64,000 nt of DNA, from positions 3,113,001 to 3,177,000 of the forward strand of contig NZ_CP084758.1 in assembly GCF_020535565.1 (NCBI RefSeq), given 5' to 3'. The notes beneath the pieces are model-generated. The model was not told where the DNA came from, searched no databases, and saw nothing but the letters and a program-made list of their open reading frames with translations. A program made the position numbers and the translations under genes. Below are positions 16,999 through 24,933 of the stretch, one piece after another. The DNA is from Shinella sp. XGS7. GTDB taxonomy: Bacteria; Pseudomonadota; Gammaproteobacteria; Burkholderiales; Burkholderiaceae_C. How positions within the stretch are numbered: the stretch's first letter is position 1; every line of letters starts with the position of its first letter.

Positions 16999-17613
16999 TT
17001 ATGCCGGCTGGCTGCGCTCGCGCAGCGCGCGCAGCAGGGCGGTGGTCTCGGCGTCCGGCCGGGCCGGGCATTTGCGGTAGACCGCGCCATCCGGTGTGCG
17101 GGTGAGCAGCTTCATGTTCACCAGCTCGCGGCGCAGGGTGCAGTGATCGCCGAAGGCGTGGCGCGCGCGCAGGATGGTGTTGACCTCGGCCTCGGTGTAG
17201 GGACGCTTGGCATCGAAGTGCAGCCACAGGCCCCAGATCGCCAGGCGCTGCACGCTGTACTTGGTGGGCCAGCGCATCAGCCGGCCGTGCTCGTCGAACT
17301 GGCGCAGGGCGCGGTCGGCAGTCTCGCTCAGCGCCGGATCGCGCGGCCCGCGCTGGGGTGCCAGGCGCAGGCGCTCGGGCAGGCGGCCGGGGTTGGGCGG
17401 GGCTGCCGACGCGGCATTCGCCGCCGGCCCGGTGGCCTTTGACGCCTTCAGGGTCTGCAGATTGCGATGACCGGCGGCGCGCGCCAGCATATTCATCAGG
17501 CTCAGATGGCTGGGCAGATGCTCGGCGGGGGTGGCTTCGGCCAGTTGGCGACGCAGGGTCTTGGCGAAGCTCGAGAGGTCCGGAATCGGACAGGGGATCA
17601 GTTCACGGCTCAT
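16999..17613 (-). CDS. DUF2087 domain protein
   Basis: A 204-residue cytoplasmic protein. The N-terminal quarter (FAKTLRRQL, then LPSHLSLMNMLARAAGHRN, residues about 15-55) resembles a short helical domain often found before DUF2087. Residues about 65-95 are a Pro/Ala-rich linker. Residues about 105-190 match DUF2087: FDEHGRLMRWPTKYSVQRLA, YTEAEVNTILRARHAFGDH, LRRELVNMKLLTRTPDG. DUF2087 domains look like winged-helix DNA-binding modules, so a regulator is plausible but not shown. It ends 4 bp from the end of the SNF2-like gene (convergent). Confidence 0.8.
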   Translation of the reverse strand: MSRELIPCPIPDLSSFAKTLRRQLAEATPAEHLPSHLSLMNMLARAAGHRNLQTLKASKATGPAANAASAAPPNPGRLPERLRLAPQRGPRDPALSETADRALRQFDEHGRLMRWPTKYSVQRLAIWGLWLHFDAKRPYTEAEVNTILRARHAFGDHCTLRRELVNMKLLTRTPDGAVYRKCPARPDAETTALLRALRERSQPA

Positions 17614-17806
17614 GCGATGTCACTCCATCGCCCGGTGCGCAAAAGTCCTGTCGTCACAACAGGGGCTGGGCTTGCCGTCTTGCAGCCAGGGGCACAGGGC
17701 GCCACATGACAGGCTGAATCCATCTCGGGGCAGGTTTAGCTCGCGGAGGTCCGCGCGGCAAGGCCTGGGTGAACTGCCGACCGATGCGAAGTATAGCCAG
17801 CAGGGC

Positions 17807-17836
17807 TTGCTAGTAAAAACCCTAGCGTGCTACAAT
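17807..17836 (+). promoter_or_regulatory. Sigma-70 promoter for the DEAD-box helicase gene
   Basis: TTGCTA (17807-17812) and TACAAT (17831-17836) are separated by 18 bp, with an AT-rich spacer (TAGTAAAAACC) that stands out in this GC-rich sequence. Transcription would begin near 17843, which gives a 5' leader of about 320 nt before the ATG at 18162. Confidence 0.65.
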
Positions 17837-17842
17837 GCGCGG

Positions 17843-18161
17843 CTTGCTTCGGTAGAAATCGGAGCAATTCGTACGTCTCCTCTGACCACGTTCAGGCCGA
17901 CGCACCCGCCGAGATCAGTTTTGGCGGGCCGCAGCGCTCAGCACTGAAGACCCCCGGGTTCGGTCGGCGGCGATGCCGTCGCTATGACTGTTCCCCGGCG
18001 CCGCACCAAGCGCACTCACGCAGCTGAGATCTGGTGTGCGACGCGAGCTTTCTCCCAGCGACTTGACCCCACTGGTCGGCCTTTGATTTGTGGCCCGACC
18101 AGCGCCCTCCTATGTCCGGCTGTGTCCGGCGGGGCAGGGCTTTGTTGACGAAAGAAGTGAT
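17843..18161 (+). promoter_or_regulatory. Long structured 5' leader of the DEAD-box helicase mRNA
   Basis: About 320 nt without a credible gene lie between the promoter and the helicase start. It contains a hairpin with an 8-bp perfect stem, CTGGTCGG (18072-18079) with CCGACCAG (18095-18102), closing a U-rich loop, and then a direct repeat of TGTCCGGC (from about 18114 and 18124). The start-proximal region is GAAAGAAGTGAT. Long leaders of RNA helicase and cold-shock genes often mediate temperature or autogenous control; that this one does is inference. Confidence 0.45.
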
Positions 18162-19934
18162 ATGAGTTTCGAGAATCTGGGCCTGCACGAGTCTCTGCTG
18201 CGCGCCGTCAAGGACTCCGGCTACGAGAACGCGACCGAGGTGCAAGCCGAGGCCATCCCGCGTGCCCTGGCAGGCAAGGACCTGATGGTCAGCTCGCGCA
18301 CCGGCTCGGGCAAGACTGCCTCCTTCATCCTGCCGGCCCTGCAGAAGGTGCTGGATGCCCGCGGCGAAAATGGCCAGGGCTTCCCCAAGCGCGAGAAGGG
18401 CAAGATCTACGGCCCGCGCGTGCTGGTGCTGGCGCCCACCCGCGAGCTGGCGATGCAGGTCTCCAAGGCCGCGCAGACCTACGGCCGCCACATCCAGGGC
18501 CTGAAGGTCGCCACCGTGCTGGGCGGCATGCCCTATGCCCTGCAGATCCGTCAGCTGACCGGTCCGCTGGACATCCTGATCGCCACCCCCGGCCGCCTGC
18601 TGGACCATCTGTCCTCGGGCAAGTGCGTGCTGGAAAACGTCGAGATGCTGGTGCTGGACGAGGCCGACCGCATGCTGGACATGGGCTTCATCGACGACAT
18701 CAAGGTGGTGGCCGAGGCCACGCCGGCCGCGCGCCAGACCGTGATGTTCAGCGCCACCTTCGCCGGCCATGTGGGCCGTCTGGCGCATGACCTGCTCAAC
18801 GAGCCGGAACGCGTGGATGTGGCCTCGCACACCGAGACCCACGAGAACATCGAGCAGCGTCTGCACTGGGCCGACAACAACAACCACCGCGACCAGCTGC
18901 TGGAGCACATCCTGGCCGAGCGCGATCTGGACCAGGCCGTGGTCTTCACCTCCACCCAGCGCGATGCCGACTGGCTGGCCGAGCGCCTCTCCGAGCTCGG
19001 CCATGCCGTGGCCCCGCTGCATGGCGGCATGCCCCAAGGCCGTCGCAACCGCACCCTGATGGCCCTGCGCCGTCGCGAGCTGCGCGTGCTGGTGGCCACC
19101 GATGTGGCCGCCCGCGGCATCGACGTGCCCACCATCAGCCACGTGATCAACTACGGCCTGCCCATGAAGGCCGAGGACTATGTGCACCGCATCGGTCGTA
19201 CCGGTCGCGCCGGCCGCTCCGGCCTGGCCGTGACCATCGCCGTGCGTGACGATGTGTCCATGATCCGCCGCATCCAGCAGTTCACCACCCAGCAGATCCC
19301 GGTCTCGCGCATCGAGGGCCTGGAGCCCAAGACGCAAGAGCCGCGCATCTTCCCGCCCCGTCCCGAGGGCGAGCGCGGTGGCCGTTTCGGCGACCGCTTC
19401 GGTGATCGCCAGCCCGGCTTCGCCTTCAAGGGCGACAAGCGCTTCGGCAGCAAGCCCTTCCAGCGCGAAGGCGGCAACGGCGGCTACGGTGGCGGCAAGC
19501 CCTTCCATGGCGGTGGCAAGCCCTTCGGCCGTCCCGCCGGTGAAGGCGCTCCGCGCGACTTCGCCCCGCGCGGCGAAGGCCGTGGCTTCGAGCCGCGCCA
19601 GCAGGGTTTCAATGACCGCAAGCCTTTTGACCGCAGCGCCGGTGGCGAGCGTGGCTTCGAGAACCGCGGCTTCGAAAACCGTGGTTTTGCCCCGCGTGGC
19701 GACCGCCCCGCTTTCGGCGAAGGCAAGCCCAGCTTCGGCGGCAAGCCCGGTTTTGGCGGCAAGCCGTCTTTCGGTGGCAAGCCCTCCTTCCATGGCAACC
19801 GTGAAGGCGGCAACTTCGGCGGCGGTGAAGGCCGTGGCTTTGGTGGCGGCGAGCGCCGCGGCCCCGGCGGTCCCGGTGCCAAGCGCAACGGCCCCCCGGC
19901 CGGCGGCCCGCGCCGCGGCGGCTTCGGCCGCTGA
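18162..19934 (+). CDS. DEAD-box RNA helicase
   Basis: A 590-residue ATP-dependent RNA helicase of the RhlE/CsdA/DbpA group, likely to act in ribosome assembly or RNA turnover. The core (1-380) has the Q-motif region (FENLGLH with EVQAEAIP), motif I Arg46-TGSGKT-52, APTRELA, TPGRLLDH, Asp166-Glu-Ala-Asp169, SATF, HGGMPQGRRNR, VATDVAARGIDVP and HRIGRTGRAGR. The remaining 200 residues are a low-complexity Gly/Phe/Arg/Lys-rich tail with RGE/RGD and FGGKP repeats (GFGGKPSFGGKPSFGGKPSF), typical of RNA-binding tails that can drive condensation. A purine-rich site (GAAAGAAG) precedes the ATG. A strong terminator follows at 19974. I leave the symbol blank because the tail obscures subfamily placement. 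Confidence 0.93.
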   Translation: MSFENLGLHESLLRAVKDSGYENATEVQAEAIPRALAGKDLMVSSRTGSGKTASFILPALQKVLDARGENGQGFPKREKGKIYGPRVLVLAPTRELAMQVSKAAQTYGRHIQGLKVATVLGGMPYALQIRQLTGPLDILIATPGRLLDHLSSGKCVLENVEMLVLDEADRMLDMGFIDDIKVVAEATPAARQTVMFSATFAGHVGRLAHDLLNEPERVDVASHTETHENIEQRLHWADNNNHRDQLLEHILAERDLDQAVVFTSTQRDADWLAERLSELGHAVAPLHGGMPQGRRNRTLMALRRRELRVLVATDVAARGIDVPTISHVINYGLPMKAEDYVHRIGRTGRAGRSGLAVTIAVRDDVSMIRRIQQFTTQQIPVSRIEGLEPKTQEPRIFPPRPEGERGGRFGDRFGDRQPGFAFKGDKRFGSKPFQREGGNGGYGGGKPFHGGGKPFGRPAGEGAPRDFAPRGEGRGFEPRQQGFNDRKPFDRSAGGERGFENRGFENRGFAPRGDRPAFGEGKPSFGGKPGFGGKPSFGGKPSFHGNREGGNFGGGEGRGFGGGERRGPGGPGAKRNGPPAGGPRRGGFGR

Positions 19935-19973
19935 TCGGCCCTGAACCCGCAGCACCGGGTCTGAGCCCCGCAA

Positions 19974-20000
19974 GGCCCGCGCAAGCGGGCCTTTTCTTTT
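19974..20000 (+). terminator. Rho-independent terminator after DEAD-box helicase
   Basis: GGCCCGC (19974-19980), loop GCAA, GCGGGCC (19985-19991), then TTTTCTTTT to 20000. This is a textbook intrinsic terminator 39 nt after the helicase stop codon, and it separates the helicase from the next gene. Confidence 0.92.
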
Positions 20001-20023
20001 CCTGTGGCACAGTGCGGCCCGCG

Positions 20024-20668
20024 ATGACGACGCGACAGCAAGGAACCCTGATCCAGTGGGACGATGCCAAGGGCTATGGCTTCATAGCGCCCGAGGCCGG
20101 CGGCCCCAAGCTCTTTGTGCACGCCAAGGCCTTTGGCCTGCGGCCGCGCCGCCCCTTCGTGGGCGAGCGCCTGAGCTATGAGGCCGGGCAGGACGCCCAG
20201 GGCAAGCCCCGCGCCCAGGCCGTGCGCAGCCTGGAGCCACGGCGCCCGGCCGAGCCGCCGCCCGCGGTGCAGCGCCGGGCGCGGCGCCAGGAGGCGCTGC
20301 GCGGCAGCAGCCTCTGGCTGATCCCGGGCTTTGCCCTGCTGGTGCTGGTGGTGCATCTGGGTTTCGGCCTGCCGCACTGGCTCTGGGGCGGCTACCTGGC
20401 CATGAGCCTGGCCACCTTCATCGTCTATGCCGGCGACAAGCGCGCCGCGCGCCTGCAGCAGTGGCGCGTGTCCGAGGCGACGCTGCACGGCCTGGCCCTG
20501 GCCTGCGGCTGGCCCGGCGCCCTGCTGGCCCAGCAGCTGCTGCGCCACAAGAGCGCCAAGGCCTCGTTTCGCCGCCTGTTCTGGCTCAGCGTGATGCTCA
20601 ATGTGCTGGGCTTCGTGCTGATCTTCACCCCGCTGGGCAGCAAGCTGCTCCACGCCTATGTGCTCTGA
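20024..20668 (+). CDS. Cold-shock domain / DUF1294 membrane protein
   Basis: A 214-residue two-domain protein. Residues 1-70 are a cold-shock-type OB fold (QGTLIQWDDAKGYGFIAPE, then KLFVHAKAF) with one of the usual aromatic RNP contacts preserved (GYGFI). Residues about 70-100 are an Arg/Pro-rich linker. Residues 105-214 are the DUF1294 membrane domain, with three hydrophobic segments and the motifs YAGDKRAARLQQWRVSEATLH, GWPGALLAQQ and RHKSAKASFR. This fusion is common in proteobacteria, but its function is unknown; tethering RNA binding to the inner membrane is inference. The gene starts only 33 nt after the terminator stem and overlaps the GNAT gene. Confidence 0.9.
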   Translation: MTTRQQGTLIQWDDAKGYGFIAPEAGGPKLFVHAKAFGLRPRRPFVGERLSYEAGQDAQGKPRAQAVRSLEPRRPAEPPPAVQRRARRQEALRGSSLWLIPGFALLVLVVHLGFGLPHWLWGGYLAMSLATFIVYAGDKRAARLQQWRVSEATLHGLALACGWPGALLAQQLLRHKSAKASFRRLFWLSVMLNVLGFVLIFTPLGSKLLHAYVL

Positions 20669-21206
20669 GATGAAAAGTGCCGCTCAGCTGCGGCCCCTGA
20701 CCCCCGAGGATGTGCCCGCCGTGCTGGCCCTGCAGGCCCAGTGCTACGGTCCCGAGTTCCTGGAAAGCGCCCAGGCCTTCAGGGCCAAGCTGGAGGCCGC
20801 GGCCCCGCATCGCTGCAGCTGGATGGCCTGGCGCGGCGAGGAGCCCCTGGCCTATCTGGTGAGCCTGCCGGTGTGCGAGCAGAGCCTGCCGGCCCTGGAT
20901 GCGCCCAGTCTGAGCCTGCCCGCTGTGCCGCGCCTGCTCTATCTGCACGATCTGGCGGTGGCGCCGGCCGGGCGTTCGCTGGGGCTGGGGCGGCGTCTGG
21001 TGGCCCAGGTGCTGGAGAGCGCGCGGGCCCTGGGCCTGGCGCGGCTGGGGCTGGTGGCGGTGCAGGGCTCGGTGCCCTACTGGCAGGCCCAGGGCTTTGC
21101 CGAGCCGGCGGTGCTGGCCGAGGCGCTGGCCAGGAAGCTGGCCAGCTTCGGGGATGAGGCGCGCTGGATGGAGCGCATGCTGGCCGTGGCTGAAGCGCCG
21201 GCCTGA
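20658..21206 (+). CDS. GNAT family N-acetyltransferase
   Basis: A 182-residue acyl-CoA-dependent acetyltransferase with an unknown acceptor. The fold is recognisable from RPLTPEDVPAVLALQ at the N-terminus, LYLHDLAVAPAGRSLGLGRRL in the middle (beta4 and the Q/RxxGxG/A acetyl-CoA loop, here RSLGLG) and VPYWQAQGF near the end. The ATG at 20658 overlaps the DUF1294 gene by 11 nt; an alternative ATG at 20670 would shorten it by 4 residues, and neither has a strong ribosome-binding site. It converges with regA, 5 bp away. Confidence 0.85.
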   Translation: MCSEMKSAAQLRPLTPEDVPAVLALQAQCYGPEFLESAQAFRAKLEAAAPHRCSWMAWRGEEPLAYLVSLPVCEQSLPALDAPSLSLPAVPRLLYLHDLAVAPAGRSLGLGRRLVAQVLESARALGLARLGLVAVQGSVPYWQAQGFAEPAVLAEALARKLASFGDEARWMERMLAVAEAPA

Positions 21207-21211
21207 GGCGC

Positions 21212-21766
21212 TTACTTCACCCGCTGCTTTTCCAGCTTGCGCGCCAGGGTGCGGCGGTGCATGCCCAGGCGGCGTGCGGCCTCGGAGATATTGAAGTCCA
21301 CGGCCGCCAGGGTCTCGTGGATGTGTTCCCACTCCAGGGTCTTGATCGAGGTGGTGGCGCGCTCGGTGACCTCCACCTCGGCATCGCCCTGGCCGCGGGC
21401 GAAGGCGGCCTCGATATCGTCGGTGTTGGCGGGCTTGGCCAGGTAGTGGCGGGCGCCCAGCTTGATGGCCTCCACCGCGGTGGCGATGCTGGCATAGCCG
21501 GTGAGCACCACGATCTGCATCTCGTCGTCGAAGGTGTGCAGGGCCTGCACGCAGCTCAGGCCCGAGGCGCCGCCGGCCAGCTTCAGGTCCACCACTGCGT
21601 GGCTGGGGCTGTGGGTTTCCAGCAGCAGCTGCACCTCGGCCAGCTGGCTGGCGCGCAGCACCTGGTAGCCGCGGCGCTCGAAGGAGCGGGTGAGGGTGCG
21701 GGCGAAGGCCTCGTCGTCCTCCACGACCAGCAGCAGGCGGTCGTTGTCGGAATCGTCAATCTCCAT
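21212..21766 (-). CDS. regA: Redox response regulator RegA (PrrA/ActR family)
   Basis: A 184-residue regulator: receiver (about 9-125) plus a Fis-type helix-turn-helix (ISEAARRLGMHRRTLARKLEK at the C-terminus). The acidic pocket is EDDEA near 16-20, the phospho-acceptor is Asp60 (HAVVDLKLAGGASGL) and the switch lysine is Lys111 (YLAKPA). RegA-type regulators respond to the aerobic respiratory redox state and control terminal oxidases and other energy genes. GGAAG lies 9 nt before the ATG at 21766, so I prefer that start to the in-frame ATG at 21781. It overlaps the regB 3' end by 11 nt, which implies coupled translation. Confidence 0.9.
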   Translation of the reverse strand: MEIDDSDNDRLLLVVEDDEAFARTLTRSFERRGYQVLRASQLAEVQLLLETHSPSHAVVDLKLAGGASGLSCVQALHTFDDEMQIVVLTGYASIATAVEAIKLGARHYLAKPANTDDIEAAFARGQGDAEVEVTERATTSIKTLEWEHIHETLAAVDFNISEAARRLGMHRRTLARKLEKQRVK

Positions 21767-23090
21767 GGGGATCTTCCACATCGCTGGCGGGGCTCAGCGC
21801 CGCCAGCGGCAGTTGCATGATGACCTCGGCGCCGCCTTCGGCGCGGTTGCGCGCCAGGATGCGGCCGCCCAGGGTGCGCGCCACATTGACCGAGAGGAAG
21901 AGGCCCAGGCCGCCGCCGGGCTTGCCCTTGCTGGACTGGTAGGGCGTACCGAAGCGCTCCAGCATTTCCTCGCTGAAGCCCGGGCCCTCGTCGCGCACGG
22001 CAATCTCCAGCCAGCCGCTTTCCTCATCGCAGCTGGCGATCAGGGTGAGGGCGCCGCGGGGGGCGGCTTCCAGGGCGTTGTCCAGCACGTTGTCGACCAT
22101 CTGCTTGAGCGCGGTGTCCGAGAAGATGATGCGGTCGGCCAGGGCCTGGCGCTCGTAGTGAAAGGCTTCCACCGGCCGGGTGCGGCGCCAGTCGGCCACC
22201 AGGCCGTCCAGGAAGGCGTGCAGACGGGTGAGCTCCGGCGCTTCGGCGCGGGTTTCGCCGGCCGACATCAGGATGCCGCTGACGATGTTCTTGCAGCGCC
22301 GCAGCTGCAGCTGCATCTCCTCGATCTCCTCGCGCAGCTCGGGGTCGCCGGCAAAGGGCGCCATATGGGACCAGTCGCCCAGGATCACCGAGAGCGTGGC
22401 CAGGGGCGTGCCCAGCTCATGCGCCGCGCCCGAGGCCAGCAGGCCCATGCGCACGATGTGCTCTTCCTCGGCTGCGCGCTGGCGCAGGCTGGCCAGGCGG
22501 GCGTCGCGCTGGCGCAGATTGAGCACGATGCGCTGGATGAAGATCACCAGCAGGCCGGCATTGAGCGCAAAGCAGATCAGCAGGCCGCCGATGTAGTGGG
22601 TGGGCAGCTGCGCGCTGATCTGGTCCGGGAACACCAGGGGCTGGTGCCACTGCGTCAGCGCGATGAAGGCCATGCCCGTGACGGCCACCGTGGCCCAGAT
22701 ATAGCGCGGGTGCAGCAGCACGGCGCCCACCGCCACCTGCAGCAGGAAGAGGAAGATGAAGGGGTTGGTGATGCCGCCCGCGTAGTAGAGCTGGCCAGCC
22801 AGCAGGCCCACGTCCACCATCAGGCCGGCAAAGAGCTCGGCATTGCCCACCAGCTTGCCGCGCAGATTGCGGCTGCGCAGCCAGCACATCAGGTTGAAGA
22901 GCAGCAGGGCGGCCAGCAGGCCCAGCATCTCGCGCAGCGGCAGTTGGATGCCCAGGGCGCCATGCACCGTGGCGATGGTGGCGGCCTGGCCGGCGGCGGC
23001 CAGCCAGCGCAACTGCACCAGCTGCTGCAGATTGCTGCGCCCGGCCTGGCGGTCGGGCGTCTGGGTGGTGTCGGGACTGAGAGTCGGCAT
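21756..23090 (-). CDS. regB: Redox sensor histidine kinase RegB (PrrB/ActS family)
   Basis: A 444-residue membrane kinase. Six hydrophobic segments occupy about residues 25-190. The quinone-binding heptapeptide GGITNPF is at 105-111. The phospho-acceptor is His224 in ASGAAHELGTPLATL. Cys266 (RRCKNIVSGIL) corresponds to the redox-active cysteine known in Rhodobacter RegB. The catalytic ATPase domain shows DNVLDNALEAAP, DEGPGF and KGKPGGGLGLFLS. All the residues used for redox sensing in this family are present. It is followed by regA (11-nt overlap) and preceded by SURF1 and cyoABCD on the same strand, a context consistent with control of the quinol oxidase. Confidence 0.93.
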   Translation of the reverse strand: MPTLSPDTTQTPDRQAGRSNLQQLVQLRWLAAAGQAATIATVHGALGIQLPLREMLGLLAALLLFNLMCWLRSRNLRGKLVGNAELFAGLMVDVGLLAGQLYYAGGITNPFIFLFLLQVAVGAVLLHPRYIWATVAVTGMAFIALTQWHQPLVFPDQISAQLPTHYIGGLLICFALNAGLLVIFIQRIVLNLRQRDARLASLRQRAAEEEHIVRMGLLASGAAHELGTPLATLSVILGDWSHMAPFAGDPELREEIEEMQLQLRRCKNIVSGILMSAGETRAEAPELTRLHAFLDGLVADWRRTRPVEAFHYERQALADRIIFSDTALKQMVDNVLDNALEAAPRGALTLIASCDEESGWLEIAVRDEGPGFSEEMLERFGTPYQSSKGKPGGGLGLFLSVNVARTLGGRILARNRAEGGAEVIMQLPLAALSPASDVEDPHGD

Positions 23091-23105
23091 CCGGTGCTTG
23101 AGGGC

Positions 23106-23918
23106 TCAGCCGCCCCGGGATTTCCGGCCCTGCAGACGGAACAGGAAGACGCTGGCCGCCAGGGCCATGGCCGCCAGGGCGAACCAGGTCAGGGCATAGC
23201 TGCGGTGATTGTTGCTGAAGCGCAGCACCGTGAGGCCGGGATGGGGCCAGACCTCGGGCAGGGCGGCGATGGCCTCGCCATTGCCGCTGGCCACCGTGGC
23301 CGCGAAATTGGCGCCGGGCGGTTCGGGCCAGACGTCGATGAAGTAGGGCTGCACCGAGCCGGCCGGCAGACCGGCCTGGGCGGAGAGCGCCTGCACATCG
23401 CGCGAGTACCAGCGCTGGGCCTGGGGATCGTTGCGCTGCAGCAGGCTGCCGCCGGGCTCGGCCAAGCGCAGCAGACCCTCGACCTGCTGGAGGCCAGCGG
23501 GCTGCTGGCGCGGCGTGTCGCGGCGCGGCACGAAGCCGCGGTTGATCCAGGTCCAGCGGCCGTCGGCGCTCCTGAGCGGCGTCATCAGCCAGTAGCCGCT
23601 ACCCAGCACCGTGCTGGCGCCGACCAGGGCTTCATGGGCGTGGTCGAACTCGCCGCTCAGGCGCACGCGGCGGTATTCCTGGCCGGCCGGTGCTGCGGCG
23701 GCCCAGTCGGCGGGGCCGGGAGCGGCCTCAGGCGCAGCGGCCAGGCGCTGGCTGATGCGGGCGATCAGGTCCTGCTTCCAGGCCAGGCGCTGCAACTGCC
23801 AGCTGCCCAGGGCCACGAAGCCCAGGGCCGCCACAAGCAGAAGGGCCGCGCCCAGCAGCCCCGCCCGGCGGGCGGGACCGCGAGTACGCGGCCCGGTGGA
23901 GGCGTTGAGCTCGCTCAC
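23106..23918 (-). CDS. SURF1 family cytochrome oxidase assembly protein
   Basis: A 270-residue inner-membrane protein with two membrane segments, near residues 15-40 (GLLGAALLLVAALGFVALGSW followed by QLQRLAWK) and near 240-260 (LTWFALAAMALAASVFLF), and a periplasmic domain between them. GxWQLQRxxWK and the C-terminal RSYALTWFALA are SURF1 signatures. The GTG at 23918 overlaps the cyoD TGA (GTGA), so translation is coupled to cyoD; no ATG fits. SURF1 helps heme or copper insertion in heme-copper oxidases. Unlike cyoD-A upstream, this gene has the normal codon style of the window. Confidence 0.88.
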   Translation of the reverse strand: MSELNASTGPRTRGPARRAGLLGAALLLVAALGFVALGSWQLQRLAWKQDLIARISQRLAAAPEAAPGPADWAAAAPAGQEYRRVRLSGEFDHAHEALVGASTVLGSGYWLMTPLRSADGRWTWINRGFVPRRDTPRQQPAGLQQVEGLLRLAEPGGSLLQRNDPQAQRWYSRDVQALSAQAGLPAGSVQPYFIDVWPEPPGANFAATVASGNGEAIAALPEVWPHPGLTVLRFSNNHRSYALTWFALAAMALAASVFLFRLQGRKSRGG

Positions 23919-24298
23919 GACACCATATTGCGCATATCGTGCACGGGCATCATGTTGGTGTTCATGTGGTACATGACCCAGAGCGAGCCGGCGAGCGCGA
24001 TGCCGACGATGACGAGCGTGAAGATCAGCGCCATCATCGTCCATCCGCCTTCCGAACGCGGGTTCATGTGCAGGAAGTAGACCATGTGCACGACGATCTG
24101 CACGACGCCGATGCCCATGACGAGCACGGCCGTCAGAAGCTTGCTGTCGAGCGCGCCGCTCATGACCAGCCAGAAGGGAATGGCCGTCAGGATGATCGAG
24201 AGGATGAAGCCGACCATGTAGCCCTTGAAGGAGCCGTGGCCGGCCTCATGGCCGTGGCCGGGCGCATGATCGGCGTGGGAAGCGCTTTCGTGGCTCAT
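23915..24298 (-). CDS. cyoD: Cytochrome o ubiquinol oxidase subunit IV
   Basis: A 127-residue small subunit of the bo3-type quinol oxidase. After a His-rich N-terminus (HESASHADHAPGHGHEAGHG) come three membrane segments, with the family motifs YMVGFILSIILTAIPFWLVM, VQIVVHMVYFLHMN and a final MALIFTLVIVGIALAGSLWV helix. The ATG overlaps the cyoC stop by 4 nt. Most of the gene is in alphaproteobacterial-style codons (CTC, GTC, GCG), unlike SURF1 next to it. Confidence 0.92.
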   Translation of the reverse strand: MSHESASHADHAPGHGHEAGHGSFKGYMVGFILSIILTAIPFWLVMSGALDSKLLTAVLVMGIGVVQIVVHMVYFLHMNPRSEGGWTMMALIFTLVIVGIALAGSLWVMYHMNTNMMPVHDMRNMVS

Positions 24299-24918
24299 CC
24301 GAGAACTCCCAGAAGGTAGACGAAGGAGAAGACGCCGATCCAGATGACGTCGAGGAAGTGCCAGAACATGGAAAGGCACATCAACCGGCGGCGGTTTTCA
24401 TGGGTGAGGCCGTGTTTCTTCACCTGCACCATCAGTGTGATCAGCCAGATCGTGCCGAAGGTGACGTGCAGGCCGTGCGTGCCGACCAGCGTGAAGAAGG
24501 ACGACAGGAAGGCCGAGCGCGTCGGACCGGCGCCTTCGAGGATCAGGTGATAGAACTCGTAGAGTTCCAGCCCGAGGAAGGCCGCGCCGAAGAGCCCGGT
24601 GATGCCGAGCCAGACCAGCGTCTCCATCTTGGCGTTGCGCTCCATCTGGAGCATGGCGAAGCCATAGGTGATGGAGGAAAACAGCAGCATCGCCGTATTG
24701 ATCGCGACGAGGTTGAGATCGAAGAGATCCGCTGGCGAGGGACCTGCCGCATAGTTGCGGCCGAGCACGCCATGCGTTGCGAACAGCACGGCGAAGATCA
24801 GGCAGTCGCTCATCAGGTAGAGCCAGAAACCCAGCATGGTGCCCTGCTGAGGGTGGTGGCTACCGTCGTCGTAGAAGCGGACGCTGCCGTCCGCGTTCAG
24901 GGTTTGGCTTGCTTGCAT
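24295..24918 (-). CDS. cyoC: Cytochrome o ubiquinol oxidase subunit III
   Basis: A 207-residue subunit III with five membrane helices. Motifs include GFWLYLMSDCLIFAVLFATH, NLVAINTAMLLFSSITYGFA, LGLELYEFYHL, FFTLVGTHGLHVTFGTIWL and FWHFLDVIWIGVFSFVYL. The length is normal. The first 35 or so codons are native in style (CTG, GGC); from about 24800 down to the stop the codons switch to CTC/GTC/GCG, for example CTCAACCTCGTC for LNLV. The gene lies 15 bp downstream of cyoB and overlaps cyoD. Confidence 0.94.
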   Translation of the reverse strand: MQASQTLNADGSVRFYDDGSHHPQQGTMLGFWLYLMSDCLIFAVLFATHGVLGRNYAAGPSPADLFDLNLVAINTAMLLFSSITYGFAMLQMERNAKMETLVWLGITGLFGAAFLGLELYEFYHLILEGAGPTRSAFLSSFFTLVGTHGLHVTFGTIWLITLMVQVKKHGLTHENRRRLMCLSMFWHFLDVIWIGVFSFVYLLGVLG

Positions 24919-24933
24919 GGTCTTGCTCGCTCC

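Noticed and set aside
17531-17947. 138-codon plus-strand ORF between the DUF2087 gene and the helicase
   Set aside because: It begins antisense inside the DUF2087 gene, runs through the helicase promoter and has no domain or ribosome-binding site.
17982-19973. Minus-strand frame of 663 codons opposite the DEAD-box helicase
   Set aside because: Antisense shadow; repeats in it mirror the FGGKP tail of the helicase.
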